Shown here: piece by piece, positions 1 through 12,600 of the stretch | Layout: the number at the start of each line of letters is the position of its first letter | How positions within the stretch are numbered: the stretch's first letter is position 1 | DNA from: Chaenocephalus aceratus | Lineage: Eukaryota; Chordata; Actinopteri; Perciformes; Channichthyidae | NCBI GenBank assembly: GCA_023974075.1 | Contig: CM043807.1 | Coordinates: 3,365,440 to 3,429,439 of the forward strand | Reading direction: 5' to 3' | Length of the DNA stretch: 64,000 bases | Made by a program: the position numbers and the translations under genes | Notes under the pieces: generated by a model | The model's input: the letters and a program-made list of their open reading frames with translations, nothing else | Told to the model about the DNA's origin: nothing | Databases searched by the model: none

Positions 1-3000
1 ATTTTAAGGTTCATTTGGCCATTAAAATGCGTTTTGATCTCATTGTATGCGAGTAATGAGTTTTTATTTCTGATTATTTGTGCAGTACATGTACATGATG
101 TTTAGTTTGCTAGTTATGACGAAGATTACTTCATGAATGTGTACACATTCATGGTTGCTAAGGTGGTTGTTATGGACGCTGCAACAGCTCCCAGACTACG
201 TGATCAACAACAATGGCTGTCCTTCGTGTTATTCTCGGTGGAAAAATGCCTATTTTAAGGTTCATTTGGCCATTAAAATGCGTTTTGATGTCATTGTATG
301 CGAGTAATGAGTTTTTATTTCTGATTAGTTGGGCAGTACATGTACATGATGTTTAGTTTGCTAGTTATGACGAAGATTACCTTACGTCTGTGAGGAAAAT
401 ACACGGGGCTCAGAGCCTCGTATTTTTAAAATCTTTTTTTCCTTCTAATTTATTATTCTTTTCAAAATAACACACTGTTATTTACTCACCAATAACACAC
501 AATTATCCTTGCTTTTATTTATTGGTTTAATTCCATAATCTCGGTCTTTTTTGGTGTTCGTCAGGAACTGAATTTCAAAATAAAAATAACCGGAAAACAG
601 ACGTAGGCCTGTAAGGGACAGTTCGAGCATCATTGCGATTGTCAAAATGTTTGAGTAGGATGGCCGAAGACACTACACTACCCAGAATCCCCAGCTATCG
701 TTTAGGACTACAGTCCCCGTGATTACTCTTCAAGGTCTGGGATTGGATGTTGGAGTGGCAGTGCGCCAAGGTTACAGCGTCAAACAGCTGTTTGAAATGG
801 AACGAAACCACGCCAGACTATCCAAAACTGGAATCGAACGCCCCCCCCCAGAACTGCACACTACACTATTGTGTTTCGCAAAATGTTCTATGGGACGTCT
901 CTACTGAACTTTTTCGTTTTCCCACAATTAGAAGTTGCCAGTATTAAACACATTGGTGTTATCAAATGTAAAACATATAATTAATAAATGGATAAAAATC
1001 GCTGTCCATAATGCGCAGCATCAATATATAGCATTAATATACCCACATGAAAGCTCATTGATACTTTGTAATTCTACTCCACTACAATTCAGAGGTTAAC
1101 CTGGTATTTTTACTCCACTACACTTATTTGAGTTACTTTGCAGATTCTGATTAATGATGTGAAATATAAACAACCCTTAAATCAGACTTTAGTTACACCT
1201 GAGTAAAATTCAGGGAAGGTGATTGTCAAGTGCCAACAATCAGGAGAGATATTTGATAGTTGGTGCTTGAGAAGACTAAACATGTATCTGCAATTGACAT
1301 GAATGGAAACGAGTAATAAAGTATATTAATTACTCGTTATTCTCTACTAATAGTTAATTAAAGACTATATATTATGGCTATTTTGCACATCCCTTTCAAG
1401 ATTTCAAGATTTTAAAGGTGTATTGACATATCATTTACACAATTTACGGTGTAGTTATGAAATGAATGAAAAACTTGGGTCACAGGTTCCTCAACAGTGC
1501 ATTACAAGACATCTATCAATATGTGTGTACCTTCACCATTAAACTGTCATATTCTGCACATTTCTTATTCTATCTACATACATAAGAGTATAATCCATAT
1601 GTATAATATCAGTTAAAATAAGTGCTTCAACATAGTTAACATTGCAGGAAAGCAATATATTAGAGGTTAAGTACTTTGTATTTATCTGTAGATAGATACC
1701 CCCAACGTTTTTTTCTTATTTAAAAGAAGACCGTAATCTGTTATTTAATGTTTAAATAAAGGTTAATTCGTTTTTCTGTTTTGCACCTCCTCCTATTAAT
1801 ATCTTTGTACATCCTGCACTAAACTGTTTTATTGAAGAGATCACTTATAGTATCTTCTTGATTTTTTATATTCTATATTTCTATCACAGACCTTCTACTT
1901 TCCCCCTATGAAAGTATATGTACTCTTAATATTTTTTTAATCAAATATAACACATAAAAACAATAATTCAATAACGTGCTTTAACCACTAGGCACACAAG
2001 GTACACACAGACACTTATGTACAACATAATACAAGATGTGTAGTTTTATTCATGCTTTCACATAATTTTACAGCATATTGCTATACTATTTCAGACTCAG
2101 TATTTACATTCTTACATTCAAAATGCAATCCAATTCAAATCAGTAATATCTTTAAAAACTACAGTCGTTTTATATCAGCTGTGCACCGTTATGGTGTAAA
2201 TATAACCTATCTATGAATTATATCAAATGTAAAAGTCAGCCGAATTAGTGTTGATACTGCAAGGAGACGTATTGTGTGAAGAGAAATTGAGAAGTTTTTT
2301 AATTGTTGATATATTTATGATCCACGTCAAGTATTCAGTTTCGGCGGCATTTCTTCAGTTTTTCCATAGGTCTTCTCATCAGGGCGCTATAAATAAAGAA
2401 CTACGGCAGATCTGTAATATTTAATCCAGCCGAACCGTGTATTACAATGCCGTTATGTGATGACTTCCAAAGAGAAAAGCAAGAGCACTCGGAATTAAGT
2501 ATTATTTTAGTCTTTTCAAATGTTTTCCGGATTTCATATAATATAAACACCAAATCCCTGCATGCATTGCGGCTAAAACATCCAATCAGCGTAGCTGAGA
2601 ATCTTGGGTAATCGCTCGAAATGCCCACGTCTGTTTCCGGTTATTTTTATTTTTAAATTCAGTTCCTGACGAACGCCAAAAAAGACCGAGATTATGGAAT
2701 TAAACCAATAAATAAAAGCAAGGATAATTGTATGTTATTGGTGAGTAAATAACAGTGTGTTATTTTGAAAAGAATAACAAATTAGAAGGAAAAAAGATTT
2801 TAAAAATACGAGGCTCTGAGCCCCATGTAATTTCCTCACAGACGTAAGGTAATCTTCGTCATAACTAGCAAACTAAACATCATGTACATGTACTGCCCAA
2901 CTAATCAGAAATAAAAACTCATTACTCGCATACAATGACATCAAAAACGCATTTTAATGGCCAAATGAACCTTAAAATAGGCATTTTTTCCACCGAGAAT

Positions 3001-3238
3001 AACACGAAGGACATCCATTGTTGTTGATCACGTGGTCTGGGAGCTGTTGCAGCGTCCATAGCAACCACCTTAGCAACCATGAATGTGTACACATTCATGA
3101 AGTAATCTTCGTCATAACTAGCAAACTAAACATCATGTACATGTACTGCACAAATAATCAGAAATAAAAAACTCATTACTCGCATACAATGAGATCAAAA
3201 CGCATTTTAATGGCCAAATGAACCTTAAAATAGGCATT
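1..3238. mobile_element. Inverted-repeat element, left edge cut by window
   Basis: Bases 1-607 are the reverse complement of 2622-3238 with few differences, so this is an element with terminal inverted repeats of about 600 bp; the window starts at or inside its left end. Each arm has an internal duplication: 1-125 resembles 246-380, mirrored at 2830-2990 and 3100-3238. The interior (608-2621) has no convincing coding region. It holds a common fish repeat motif around 1065-1210, with CCACTACA-rich sequence. I cannot assign it to a transposon family. A diverged copy lies in opposite orientation at 62640-64000. Confidence 0.75.
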
Positions 3239-3418
3239 ATGAAGGTCCATGGGACGCCCTGCCCGTTAGAAGCCTGACGGGCAAGGGGTCCGCTGTGTCC
3301 GCAATGAAGGTCTATGGGACGCCCTGCCCGTAGAAAATGACGGGAAAGGGGTACCCTGTACGTAATATAGCGACGAGGAGGGGCCCTGACCGTCCGTCAA
3401 TATGTGACGGGATGGGAG
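3239..3418. repeat. Short minisatellite, about 3 units of 50-65 bp
   Basis: Units begin near 3239 and 3305 with the shared core GGGACGCCCTGCCCGT, each followed by a TGACGGG block; a third degenerate unit follows to about 3418. It abuts the end of the inverted-repeat element and lies in a myosin intron. Confidence 0.6.
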
Positions 3419-3431
3419 TGAGAACGTGTTG

Positions 3432-3465
3432 GTGTGCATGTGTGTGTGTGTTAGTCTGTGTGTTA

Positions 3466-3516
<51 letters not shown>

Positions 3517-3550
3517 TGTGTGTGTGTGTGTGCGTGCGTGCGTGCGTGTG
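3432..3550. repeat. (TG)n microsatellite with TGCG variants
   Basis: An almost uninterrupted TG run of about 120 bp. It ends exactly at the splice donor of the neighbouring minus-strand myosin exon, so the intron opens with a CA-repeat. The long open frames across it on both strands are low-complexity artefacts. Confidence 0.95.
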
Positions 3551-3553
3551 TAC

Positions 3554-3685
3554 CTGGGGCAGGCAGGTCTGATCGTCCAGTATGCGCAGAATGCCGTGGG
3601 GTCTGGAGGAGATGAGCTCCAGACAGGAGAGGAAGTCCTTCAGAGGCATGGGGTACCACTGGATCTGCTCTGCACTGTACTCCTC
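3554..3685 (-). CDS. myo15b: Myosin XV exon: [10 protein letters not shown], last exon in window
   Basis: 132 bp, 44 codons, phase 0 at both ends: [20 protein letters not shown] then [17 protein letters not shown]. The E-E-Y...Q-I-x-W and G-I-L-x-I-L-D-D-Q motifs are those of the myosin relay region. No later exon is visible; 1-3238 is repeat. Confidence 0.93.
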
Positions 3686-6600
3686 CTGAGGAACACACAG
3701 ACACTGGCTCTCAGGCTCCTTGCTAACACACTAGCACACAGTGTAAAGAAAAAGTTTGCTCTCCCTGATTTGTTAATCTTAACATTTAACAATGCCTTTT
3801 GCAGGGACTGGATCCGAAGTGAAAACGACGTCCTCTTATGGCGCATTTCCACTGCAGCGGGTAGCCCCGTTTAAGCGTCCTTAATCGTCCTCAAGCGGCC
3901 AGGCCAGTTTTTGGTGGCCTTTCCATATAGCGTAGCACCGGCTAGCGGGTACTTTTCCCCTATTTTTCCGGCCCCATAAAATCGTGGTTCTATCAGGCCA
4001 GGGTCAGGGCTGAACTAGTGACGTCAACACTCTCGATTGCTGATTGGTCAGAGAGAATCGTCACAAGATCGCGCGCGAGATCATCCCTAGCGTCGCATAT
4101 ATATCTAGAAGCAAGCTTGCAGCATTTTTATTCACAGCATTTTTGTAAACGGAGGAGCTACAAAAATGGCAACGTCAGCTGTCGTCATTGATCCTACGCT
4201 GTCATTGGAGGCAGTCGCAATTTCTACAGGCTCGCACTACCTGTTAGCATCTGGCATCTGTTAGCATCTGGCATCTGTTAGCATCTAGCTCTCCTGCTTA
4301 CAAACTTTTAGCGATCCCTGCTTATACAAGTAGTAGTTTTAGTTGTCTGCGATCTGCGGAGGCCTACTCCCACCTGTCGAGTACGGCTGTACTGAGGTGT
4401 TTTTCCTCCGGAGACGTCGCGAAGAGACGGAGCGGCTCCACCTGTTGCTGCATGCGATCTGCGATTTACGGAGGCCTGCTCGTCGCGAAGAGACGGAGCG
4501 GCTCCACCTGTTGCTGCCTGCGATCTGCGATCTGCGATCTACGGAGGCCTGCTCCCACCTGTAGAATACGGCTGTACTGGAGAGGTTTTTACCCCGGAGT
4601 CGTCGCGGAGAGACTGAGTGGATCCACGCTTCGGGCTTGGCCTGCTTCCACCGGGCGTGTGCTGCTGTGCGGAGGAGGATTTTACCACCGCTGGGCATGC
4701 TTTCCACCTGTCCTGGTTCTGCTGTTGCAGAGGCCTGCTTTCACCCCGGGGATACCACGGAGGGACCGGAGCGTTTCCACGCTGCTGTTTTCGCCTGTCC
4801 TTTGCTGCTGTGCTGATTTTGCTCCAGGAACATCGCGGATACTGTGTGCTGGTCTGGGAAAATGGCCCATATCGGGATTCTGCTGTGCCTGTTAACTGTT
4901 TTGGACTATGAGAAGATCTCTAGTCATTTTGAGAAGTCTACTGGATTCAGGTCTGTTCTGCCACCTGCAGTGGGCATCCCCTGCAAAGGTTCGGATGTGT
5001 TGCTCAAAACAATTACCGGTTGCCTTGTCACAGACAATCTGCTCGACAAAATATGTTGTCTTTTTGTTTTCCTGCGATGATGGTTCTTCAGGACTGCTTC
5101 TTAAACTCAAATCACACTCTCGCAGACTTTTCCGGTGTTTCTAAATTAGATGACAATGTATGTGTGTCGTTAAGAGGAAAAAGATGCCTGTTTTTGTTGT
5201 TGTTATTACTGTCAGGAAATGTAACAACCTAACCCTGGTCCGCCCAGTAGTAGTAGTCAGATCGCTACTCCTGCTGATTTTAAAGCTAGGTCTGGGTTGG
5301 GTTTCATCCACTTGAATGTGCGCAGTCTGTTAGGTAAACTAGATTTTGTCCGTATCTGGGCGAGCTCGACTGACGCTGACGTCATTGTTTATCAGAAACA
5401 TGGCTAAACAAATCTATTTGGCCTCTGACATTGCCTTAAATGGGTTTTAATGTGTATCGTACCGACCGGCCTAATAAAGGTGGTGGCGTTGCCATTTATG
5501 TTAAGAATAAGTTCAGTGTAACCACATTAGTTTCCAAATCGATCAGTAAAGCAATTTGAATTTTTAGCCTTAAATATAGAAGTGGCAAAGGGTCAACAGG
5601 TCATGGTAGTGAGTTGTTACAGACCCCCCCTCAGCTGTCAAAGACTCCTTGTCTTCACAAGCAAATCTTTTATCACAACTAGACTACAAGGAAATAGTGC
5701 TACTTGGAGATTTTAACTGGGACTGGTTAACTGCAGTGTCCAGAGGATTTTAAAAACCTTTGTATCTCTTTAAAGGTTACTCAGATTGTGGACAGTCCTA
5801 CTCACCCTAACATTAAAGTCTCCCCTAATAAATCCTCCCTAATTGATCTCATTTAACTAATGTTCCCCACAAATATTCATCTGTGGGAGTATTTGCAAAT
5901 GATCTGAGTGATCACTGTGTTGTAGCCACAATTAGGGACACTAAGGTCCAAAGGTTAAACCTCGCAGTATCATTAAGAGAGACAAAAAACATTTTGTGGA
6001 GCAGGGTTTTGTGCATGATCTGTTTGATTTTGATTGGGGTAAAATCGATCTGTGTGCTGATGTAGAAACCGCATGGTCTTATTTTTATCTTGGTTTTATG
6101 GAGATCATTGATAGACATGCACCCCTGCGTAAATTTAGAGTAAAGGGACGAGACAATCCTTGTTTTTCTGCTAATCTGTCCAGTCTCCTTCATGAGAGAA
6201 ACAAGGCCTGGGCAAAAGGCTAGGAAATCAGGCTCAGAGGTAGAATGGCTGCGTTCTAGGCAGCTAAGGAATAGCTTCACATCGCAAATCAAAAGTGCTA
6301 AATCAAAGTACTATTTGTCAGTAACCACAAAGAATCGGAATAATCCTGGAACATTTTGGAAAGCCATTAAATCGTTATCCACCGGCGATATCCGTAATGA
6401 GCTACCTCTGTGCCTTACCACCGCCTCTAGCTCTATATCGGACAGGGCGTACTATGCTAAATTGCTTTAATGAGCATTTTGTGTCCTGTGGTTCTCTATT
6501 TGATTCTGTCACTAACTCTGCTTCTACCTCTACACTACAGTATGTAACTCTGAAAAACGTGTGTTGGAAAACCCTTTTAGTTTGACCCTTTTACTGTTGA

Positions 6601-9600
6601 TGTTGTTCGTGAAGCTTTAACCAAGTTAGATCCTACGAAACCGGCTGGCCCGGACAACGTAGAACCTTCTTTTTAAAGATAGCTGCAGATTGTATTGCTC
6701 CACCTCTCACTACTCTTTTTAACCTCTCCCTCAGCACTACCACAATTCCAAAATTGTGGAAGTCAGCATATGTCCTGCCTTTGCTAAAAGGAGGGTAGGC
6801 CACTATTAAATAACTATAGGCCAATCTCTAAGTTGTCAGTTCTGGCTAAGGTTCTTGAACGCTTAGTGAGTGAAAAGGTGGTAAAGGTGTTTTTATGTAC
6901 AAATGACATCCTGTCTAAACATCAGTCAGGCTTCAGAAAGCAACACAGCACCATCACTGCCACAATGAAAGTGGTGAATGATGTGGCGAGTATTTTAGAT
7001 AATAAGCAGAGTTGTGCAGCTCTATTTATTGACCTTTCAAAAGCGTTTGATACCGTCGATCATCACATCTTAAAGCAGAGGCTAGCCAGTATAGGCATGT
7101 CCAGCCTTGCAGTGGGAGGTTTGTAAACTACCTCTCTAAAGGTCCCAATGTGTTCATTTTGATGGGCTGTCTTCTGAGTGGTTGAACATTGCAAATGGTG
7201 TTCCTCAAGGTTCTGTTTTAGGACCACTTTTATTCTCCATCTACATCAACAGTTTAGGTGAAAATGTGGATGAAGCTACTTTACATTTTTATGCGGATGA
7301 TACCGTGATATTGTGCAGGTCCCTCCATTAAGGAGGCTGGTGTTAAATTACAGGCGTTTTTAACACTATTCAGACTCAGCTCTCTGAACTAAAGCTTCTT
7401 TTAAATGTGAGAAAACCAAGGTATGCTATTTTCTAAAGCTAAAAAGGACACCAGAGCCTGTTTTAGATATGTAACTACGCAAGGAATAAAACTTGAAGTG
7501 GTTACCTGTTACAAATACCTTGGTATTGGCTTGATGATTGTCTCTCTTTAAACTTCATGTCAAAAACCTGCTAAAAAAAACTGAGGGTTAGGCTAGGTTT
7601 CTTCTACAGGAACAAGTCCTGTTTCTTCGCTTGAGGCCAGGAAAAGGCTAGTCACTGTGACCTTTTTACCTGCGCTGGACTATGGTGATTTGATGTATAG
7701 AATGCACCTGCCAATTACCTGAGCAAGTTAGATGCTGCGTATTACAGTGCACTGAGATTTTGACAAACTGTAAAGCATTAACCCATCACTGTACCCTGTT
7801 ATGCAAGGGCTGGTTTGCTTCACTAACTGTACGGAGGCTCAGTCACTGGTACATTTTTATATACAAAGCAGGGAAACTTCCATCTTATATCTGCTCCCTG
7901 ATCTCACGAGAAGTGTAAGTGGCTACTGCCTGAGATCGCATGCTGTGGTTTTATTAAATGTGCCAACTGCTAGGACTGTCTTAGGGAAGACAGCTTTTAG
8001 ATGCGCAGCTCCTCTGTCTTGGAATAGTCTGCAAATTAAATGGAAACTGAACAAGCTGGTGCCACTAAATGTTTTTAAAGCTCGGTTGGATGCTACTCAA
8101 TCGGAAGCTATTGGTACCTGTTTATGTGGATAATTATGTAAATGATTGCTGGATGATTTCCTTTTGTTGTTCTATTTATGTTTTTATGTCTCATGTGGAA
8201 CTACTTGAGCAGGTCTCCTTGGAAAGAGATCAATGATCTCGATGGGATTTATCTGTATAATAAAGGTTTGAAATGAAAATGAATTGAAAAGCACACCGTG
8301 GTCGACCGAGGAGGTGACGACGTTCCTACATCTCATTGGGATGATAAAATCCAGCGGGAGCTCGACGGAACAACTCGAAATGTGAAAAAAAAAGCCGATC
8401 GCCCCGCCTACACTTGCGTTGCTACACCCAGGTCCTAAACTGTAATGGAAATGCGCCACGGCCTCGGACGGCAGCGAGGCAGCCCGAGGCCTGAGCGAGG
8501 ACGCTTAAACGGGGCTACCCCGCTGCAGTGGAAATGTGCCATTAATGTTAATAAATCCTTTATTATGGAATTATTAACAGTTATCTGTGCCTTTTTATTT
8601 AGTGTACGACATACAACACATTTCAAAGTTGAATGCATAAAAAAAGAAGAAAATATCTTGTGAGTGGTGTTGGAACTATTTTGTATAATCGATTCAGGTA
8701 TTTGTTTGTTATGTGATGACTAACAGTCACAGCACCAAGCTGGAGTTTTGTCAATGTGTGGAGTTTTTCTAGCCAGCTTACTAGTTAAAAAGACAAAGAG
8801 TGTCTGGAGGAGGGGGCAGTCAAAAGGACTTTCTCCAACCTGGCAAACAAAGGTTTGTTAGTATGGCTTTTAACTGATATATAGGGCATAACTAAATGAC
8901 TCATCCACTATTGATAAAGTCATTACTCTCAGATTATTAGTATGTAAAGGATGATTTATTTAACAGTGTCGTGTATATATAGGGTCAGGTGTTCTCCATG
9001 GACCTGTCCGGACACTGACCTGCTCCTGGGAGATCACCGCCTTGTTGACAAAGTGCTGCAGCTGCTCATTGGCGAAGTTGATGCACAGCTGCTCGAGAGC
9101 TGTTCACTGCCAGGTCCTGCAGAGGAGAGGGATCAGCATCACCACAGGCAAGTGCGCAGATACTTCACCTGATGTGTGCAAGGTGAATACCAACCTCAAA
9201 CCCATAGATGTCCACTATGCCCACCGTGCTGTCCATCTCGAGGGGCTCAGCCAATCATTGATCTGCTCCAGCAGCCAGTCAAACAGCACAGAGTACAAGG
9301 CTTTGGCAATGGCATCTCTGCAAAGAGGACCGGATGAGAGAGGGGGGGGGGGCTTTAATGCAAAAGCTTTACAGAAAAACCTGCCTTAAAAACTGTGGGA
9401 GTGGATTTGGAAGAACTGAGTAGAGTACAAAAAATAGACACATTATCGAGCTTCACTATTAGAGAAGTAATATCCAGCATTGTAGGCTTGACCTTTACAT
9501 ATGACTAAATATCTGATCTCAGCCTCTGCTGCAAACCTTTTATGGACGCATAAAAATCCTGGGCTATTTTCTTTGATTTTACGGTCTCAATTAAATTCGA

Positions 9601-12600
9601 GAAATGAATCCACGTTTATTCCACTTGTCTACTTTTAAGGTTGAAAAAGTACAGTGCGATCATATCGTTATCACTCTGGCGATTGTTGAGATGTGTGTTG
9701 TGGTACTAGAAGAGTGGAACAGTTTCTTCACTCCTAAAAAGAAAGCTGTGAGGATCTGCTTTACGGTCTTTGAGAAGACTTAGGAATGTGTCTCTTCGGT
9801 TACTTTATGGGTTGCCATGGTACTCTGGAGACAGTGGCGGCTCCAGGGTATGGCTGGGGTAGGCTACAGCCCCCCCCCCCTCAAGACAGCATCTGCGGTC
9901 TCCGAAGCCTGATAAGAATGTGGTGTAAAAAACGCAGCAACTCTAACTGATATTTGCTGGGTCCAGGCTCAAGGGCGTTTGGCACTCTTAACTCTTTTCC
10001 AGGACAAGCCGGGCCCTGCCTGTCACGGTTGAGTGAAGGAAGCAGGACCCACATGCAGATAACTCTGATAAACCTTTATTTCAAGGATAATGAAACTAAC
10101 ATAGACAAAACAGAACACTCACCGGTGAACTCAGTCACCAACAAAAGACGAACCAACACTGAACACAGGAAGAGACAAACTAAATACAGGGAGGGGTAAT
10201 CACGAGACGAGAAACAGCCGGGCAGGGGGGAGAAACACAAGGACAACAGGTGAACACAATCAGACAACTAGACACACCAGGGAACTAACGACAGGGGAAG
10301 AACACAGGGAAACGGACCAGACAATAACCCAAGGAAAACATGACAGGCAAACACCCAAACATACAAAAACTACAAACGTGACATACATGAGATTCTGAGG
10401 TTATGTACTGTAACCTAGCTTCTATGAGTATAGGCGCAGCCCTCTCAGGCTATCGCTATTGGGTAATCCCACTGCACGTGGGCAGCACTGACAGACTCAA
10501 TCCACGCCCACCTATGACGTGGGCCCCACCTCCCGCCTCACTTCCGTATAAATAGGAAGAAGGCCTGTCAGTAGTGATACAAATGCGGTATCAATCTCAT
10601 TAGTAGCAGAGAAAGTGACAGGTCGCCCCGCCCCTTTTTTGACCGGAAGTCCAGCCTTTTTATTTTGAAAACCGGAAGTCCCGCCTTTTTATTTTATTTT
10701 GAAAACCGGAAGTCCCGTCTCGTTCGACCGGAAGTCCCGAATCGTTCGACCGGATGTACAGCCACCGCTTCCGGTTTACAAAAATAAAATTAAAATAAAA
10801 TTAAAATTAAAAAAATGAGAAAAATTAAATGCAGTTGTTTCAATCAATTAAATACATAGGATATATATCCCGCCTCCTAACCACTTCCGTGTGGTTAATC
10901 CTGTATATAGTATTGAATGTAACTTGCAAATAACATGAAATTAATCTAAAGTAAAGCATCTAAAAAAAATGTATATTTAAACCTCTCTATTTTTGCAAAC
11001 AGGACAGGAGGGAGAAAACATATGGTGAAGGAGGGGGACACACACACACACACACCACCACACATTCCCCGCCCATCACCCCATCTCCCACTGTCTAAAT
11101 AAAAAGCCAGCTTCACTCTTAAATATTTCTCAAGTCGAGAGAAAATGGCCAAGAGACGTCTTGATATGAATTTAATCAGCGAGACACCGGTAACAACTTA
11201 CAACCATCCGTTGGGTGCTCCAATCAAGAAACGAATGAAGTTTGTATGCCGGGTTCAGACACCTACAGCCGAAGAACTTCGCCTCTCTGTTTTTGCGAAC
11301 AGGACATGAGGGGAGAGACCATATGGTGGGCCGAGGGGAGGGGGAACACACACACACACACACACACACACACTTTCCCCACCCCTCACCCCATCCCCCT
11401 TAAGGTTGTTTAAATAAAAGCCAGCGTCTCTTGTGGCCATGAGACGTCTTGATATGAGTTTAATCAGCGAGACACCGTGACAACTTACAACCATCCGTTG
11501 GGTGCTCCAAATCAAAATAAAGCATATAAAAAAAAACAGATATTTTAAAAAGGCAGCTTTTTTTTTGTTAAGGATAAGGGAGGGGGAAAAAAACCCAAAC
11601 CCCCTGTGGAGGAACCGTAAACCCCCTATGGAGACAACCATGTGGTAATTAGAGGGAGGTAGGTAATATACTTAAAATATATATAGAAAGTCAGAGAATA
11701 TTTATCAGAGGATAACGCATATACATTTTAACAAGTCGACACGAGTGGATTTTGTAAGAAAACAAAGTTTTCGTACTCAGACCGCTGCAACATTTTCAAG
11801 CAGATCTCTGCGATATGCAGTCGATGTCCGAATAATGATGACTTTTAATTATTTGTTAACAGTCATAAATGTATTTAGAAAAAACCTGTGCTCAAACATT
11901 AAAAAGAAAAAGGGGTAAAGTTACCAAGCTTTTTGATACAGTTTTTAACACACAGCGAGATCCCTAAAAAAAAGTTACAAACAGCTGCGGGAAAGAATTC
12001 TTTACTAAGTTTTTTCAAAACTTGTTGAAGAAAGAGGTATTGCACATTATATAACCTCCAGTGACATAAGGCATGTACGGTAGAAAGATTTAACCGTATG
12101 CTGAAAACTAAAATGTGGAGGTATTTTACAGCTAAAAACACTCCTAGACCTAAAAATCTGAGAAAACCAAGTCTCTCCCCACGATATGCAGCCTGGATCA
12201 AACGCCTACAGGACCGCCATCCTCACCAACATTTTGGACACCAGATCTGGACAGCGCTATGGCTGACATTGATATCACGGGGTGGCTGGATATGCCTCAA
12301 CCTCCATGTGAATTACACACAAATCTGCAGAGTGTCACTATATATATATATTCTTTATTTAACAGGTAAAAAAAACCTCATTGAGATTAAAATCTCTTTT
12401 TCCAAGAGTGACCTGGCCAAGAAGGGCAGCATGTACAAAGTTACAACAATAAAACACAGACATGAAAGGCAGACAAATACGCGTAAAACACAAATAAATG
12501 GCACATTAGCCAGTCAATATAAACCTTTATTTAACCAGATTGGTCCCATTGAGATCATAGATCTCTTTTCAAGGGAGACCTGCAGAATATGCAAAGTAAA

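Larger units (their letters stand above)
4185..8283 (+). mobile_element. Non-LTR retrotransposon (LINE), degenerate, near full length
   Basis: Sits inside the Harbinger-like element. It has a 5' region with repeats, then endonuclease and reverse transcriptase remnants, and a 3' tail with a self-complementary AAGAGATCAATGATCTC hairpin followed by AATAAAGG and an A-rich end. Boundaries are inferred from where the host element resumes. The same tail recurs at 12337-12600 and 21990-22240. Confidence 0.75.
3839..8541 (+). mobile_element. PIF/Harbinger-like element, split by a LINE
   Basis: Starts TGGCGCATTTCCACTGCAGC and ends with the near-exact reverse complement, with TTA on both sides (3836-3838 and 8542-8544). 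A TTA/TAA target duplication is typical of PIF/Harbinger. An ATG at 4166 opens what looks like the Myb/SANT-like ORF, interrupted from about 4185 to 8283 by a LINE and resumed at 8287. Only the end pieces of the element remain; no transposase is visible. Confidence 0.75.

Noticed and set aside
3266..3704. Long open frames through the TG/AC repeat, including poly His-Thr and Cys-Val proteins
   Set aside because: They translate a dinucleotide repeat on both strands; the only real coding here is the myosin exon 3554-3685.
4343..4911. Overlapping open frames of 60-150 codons in the LINE 5' region
   Set aside because: They follow a GC-rich tandem repeat and show no domain or shared start.
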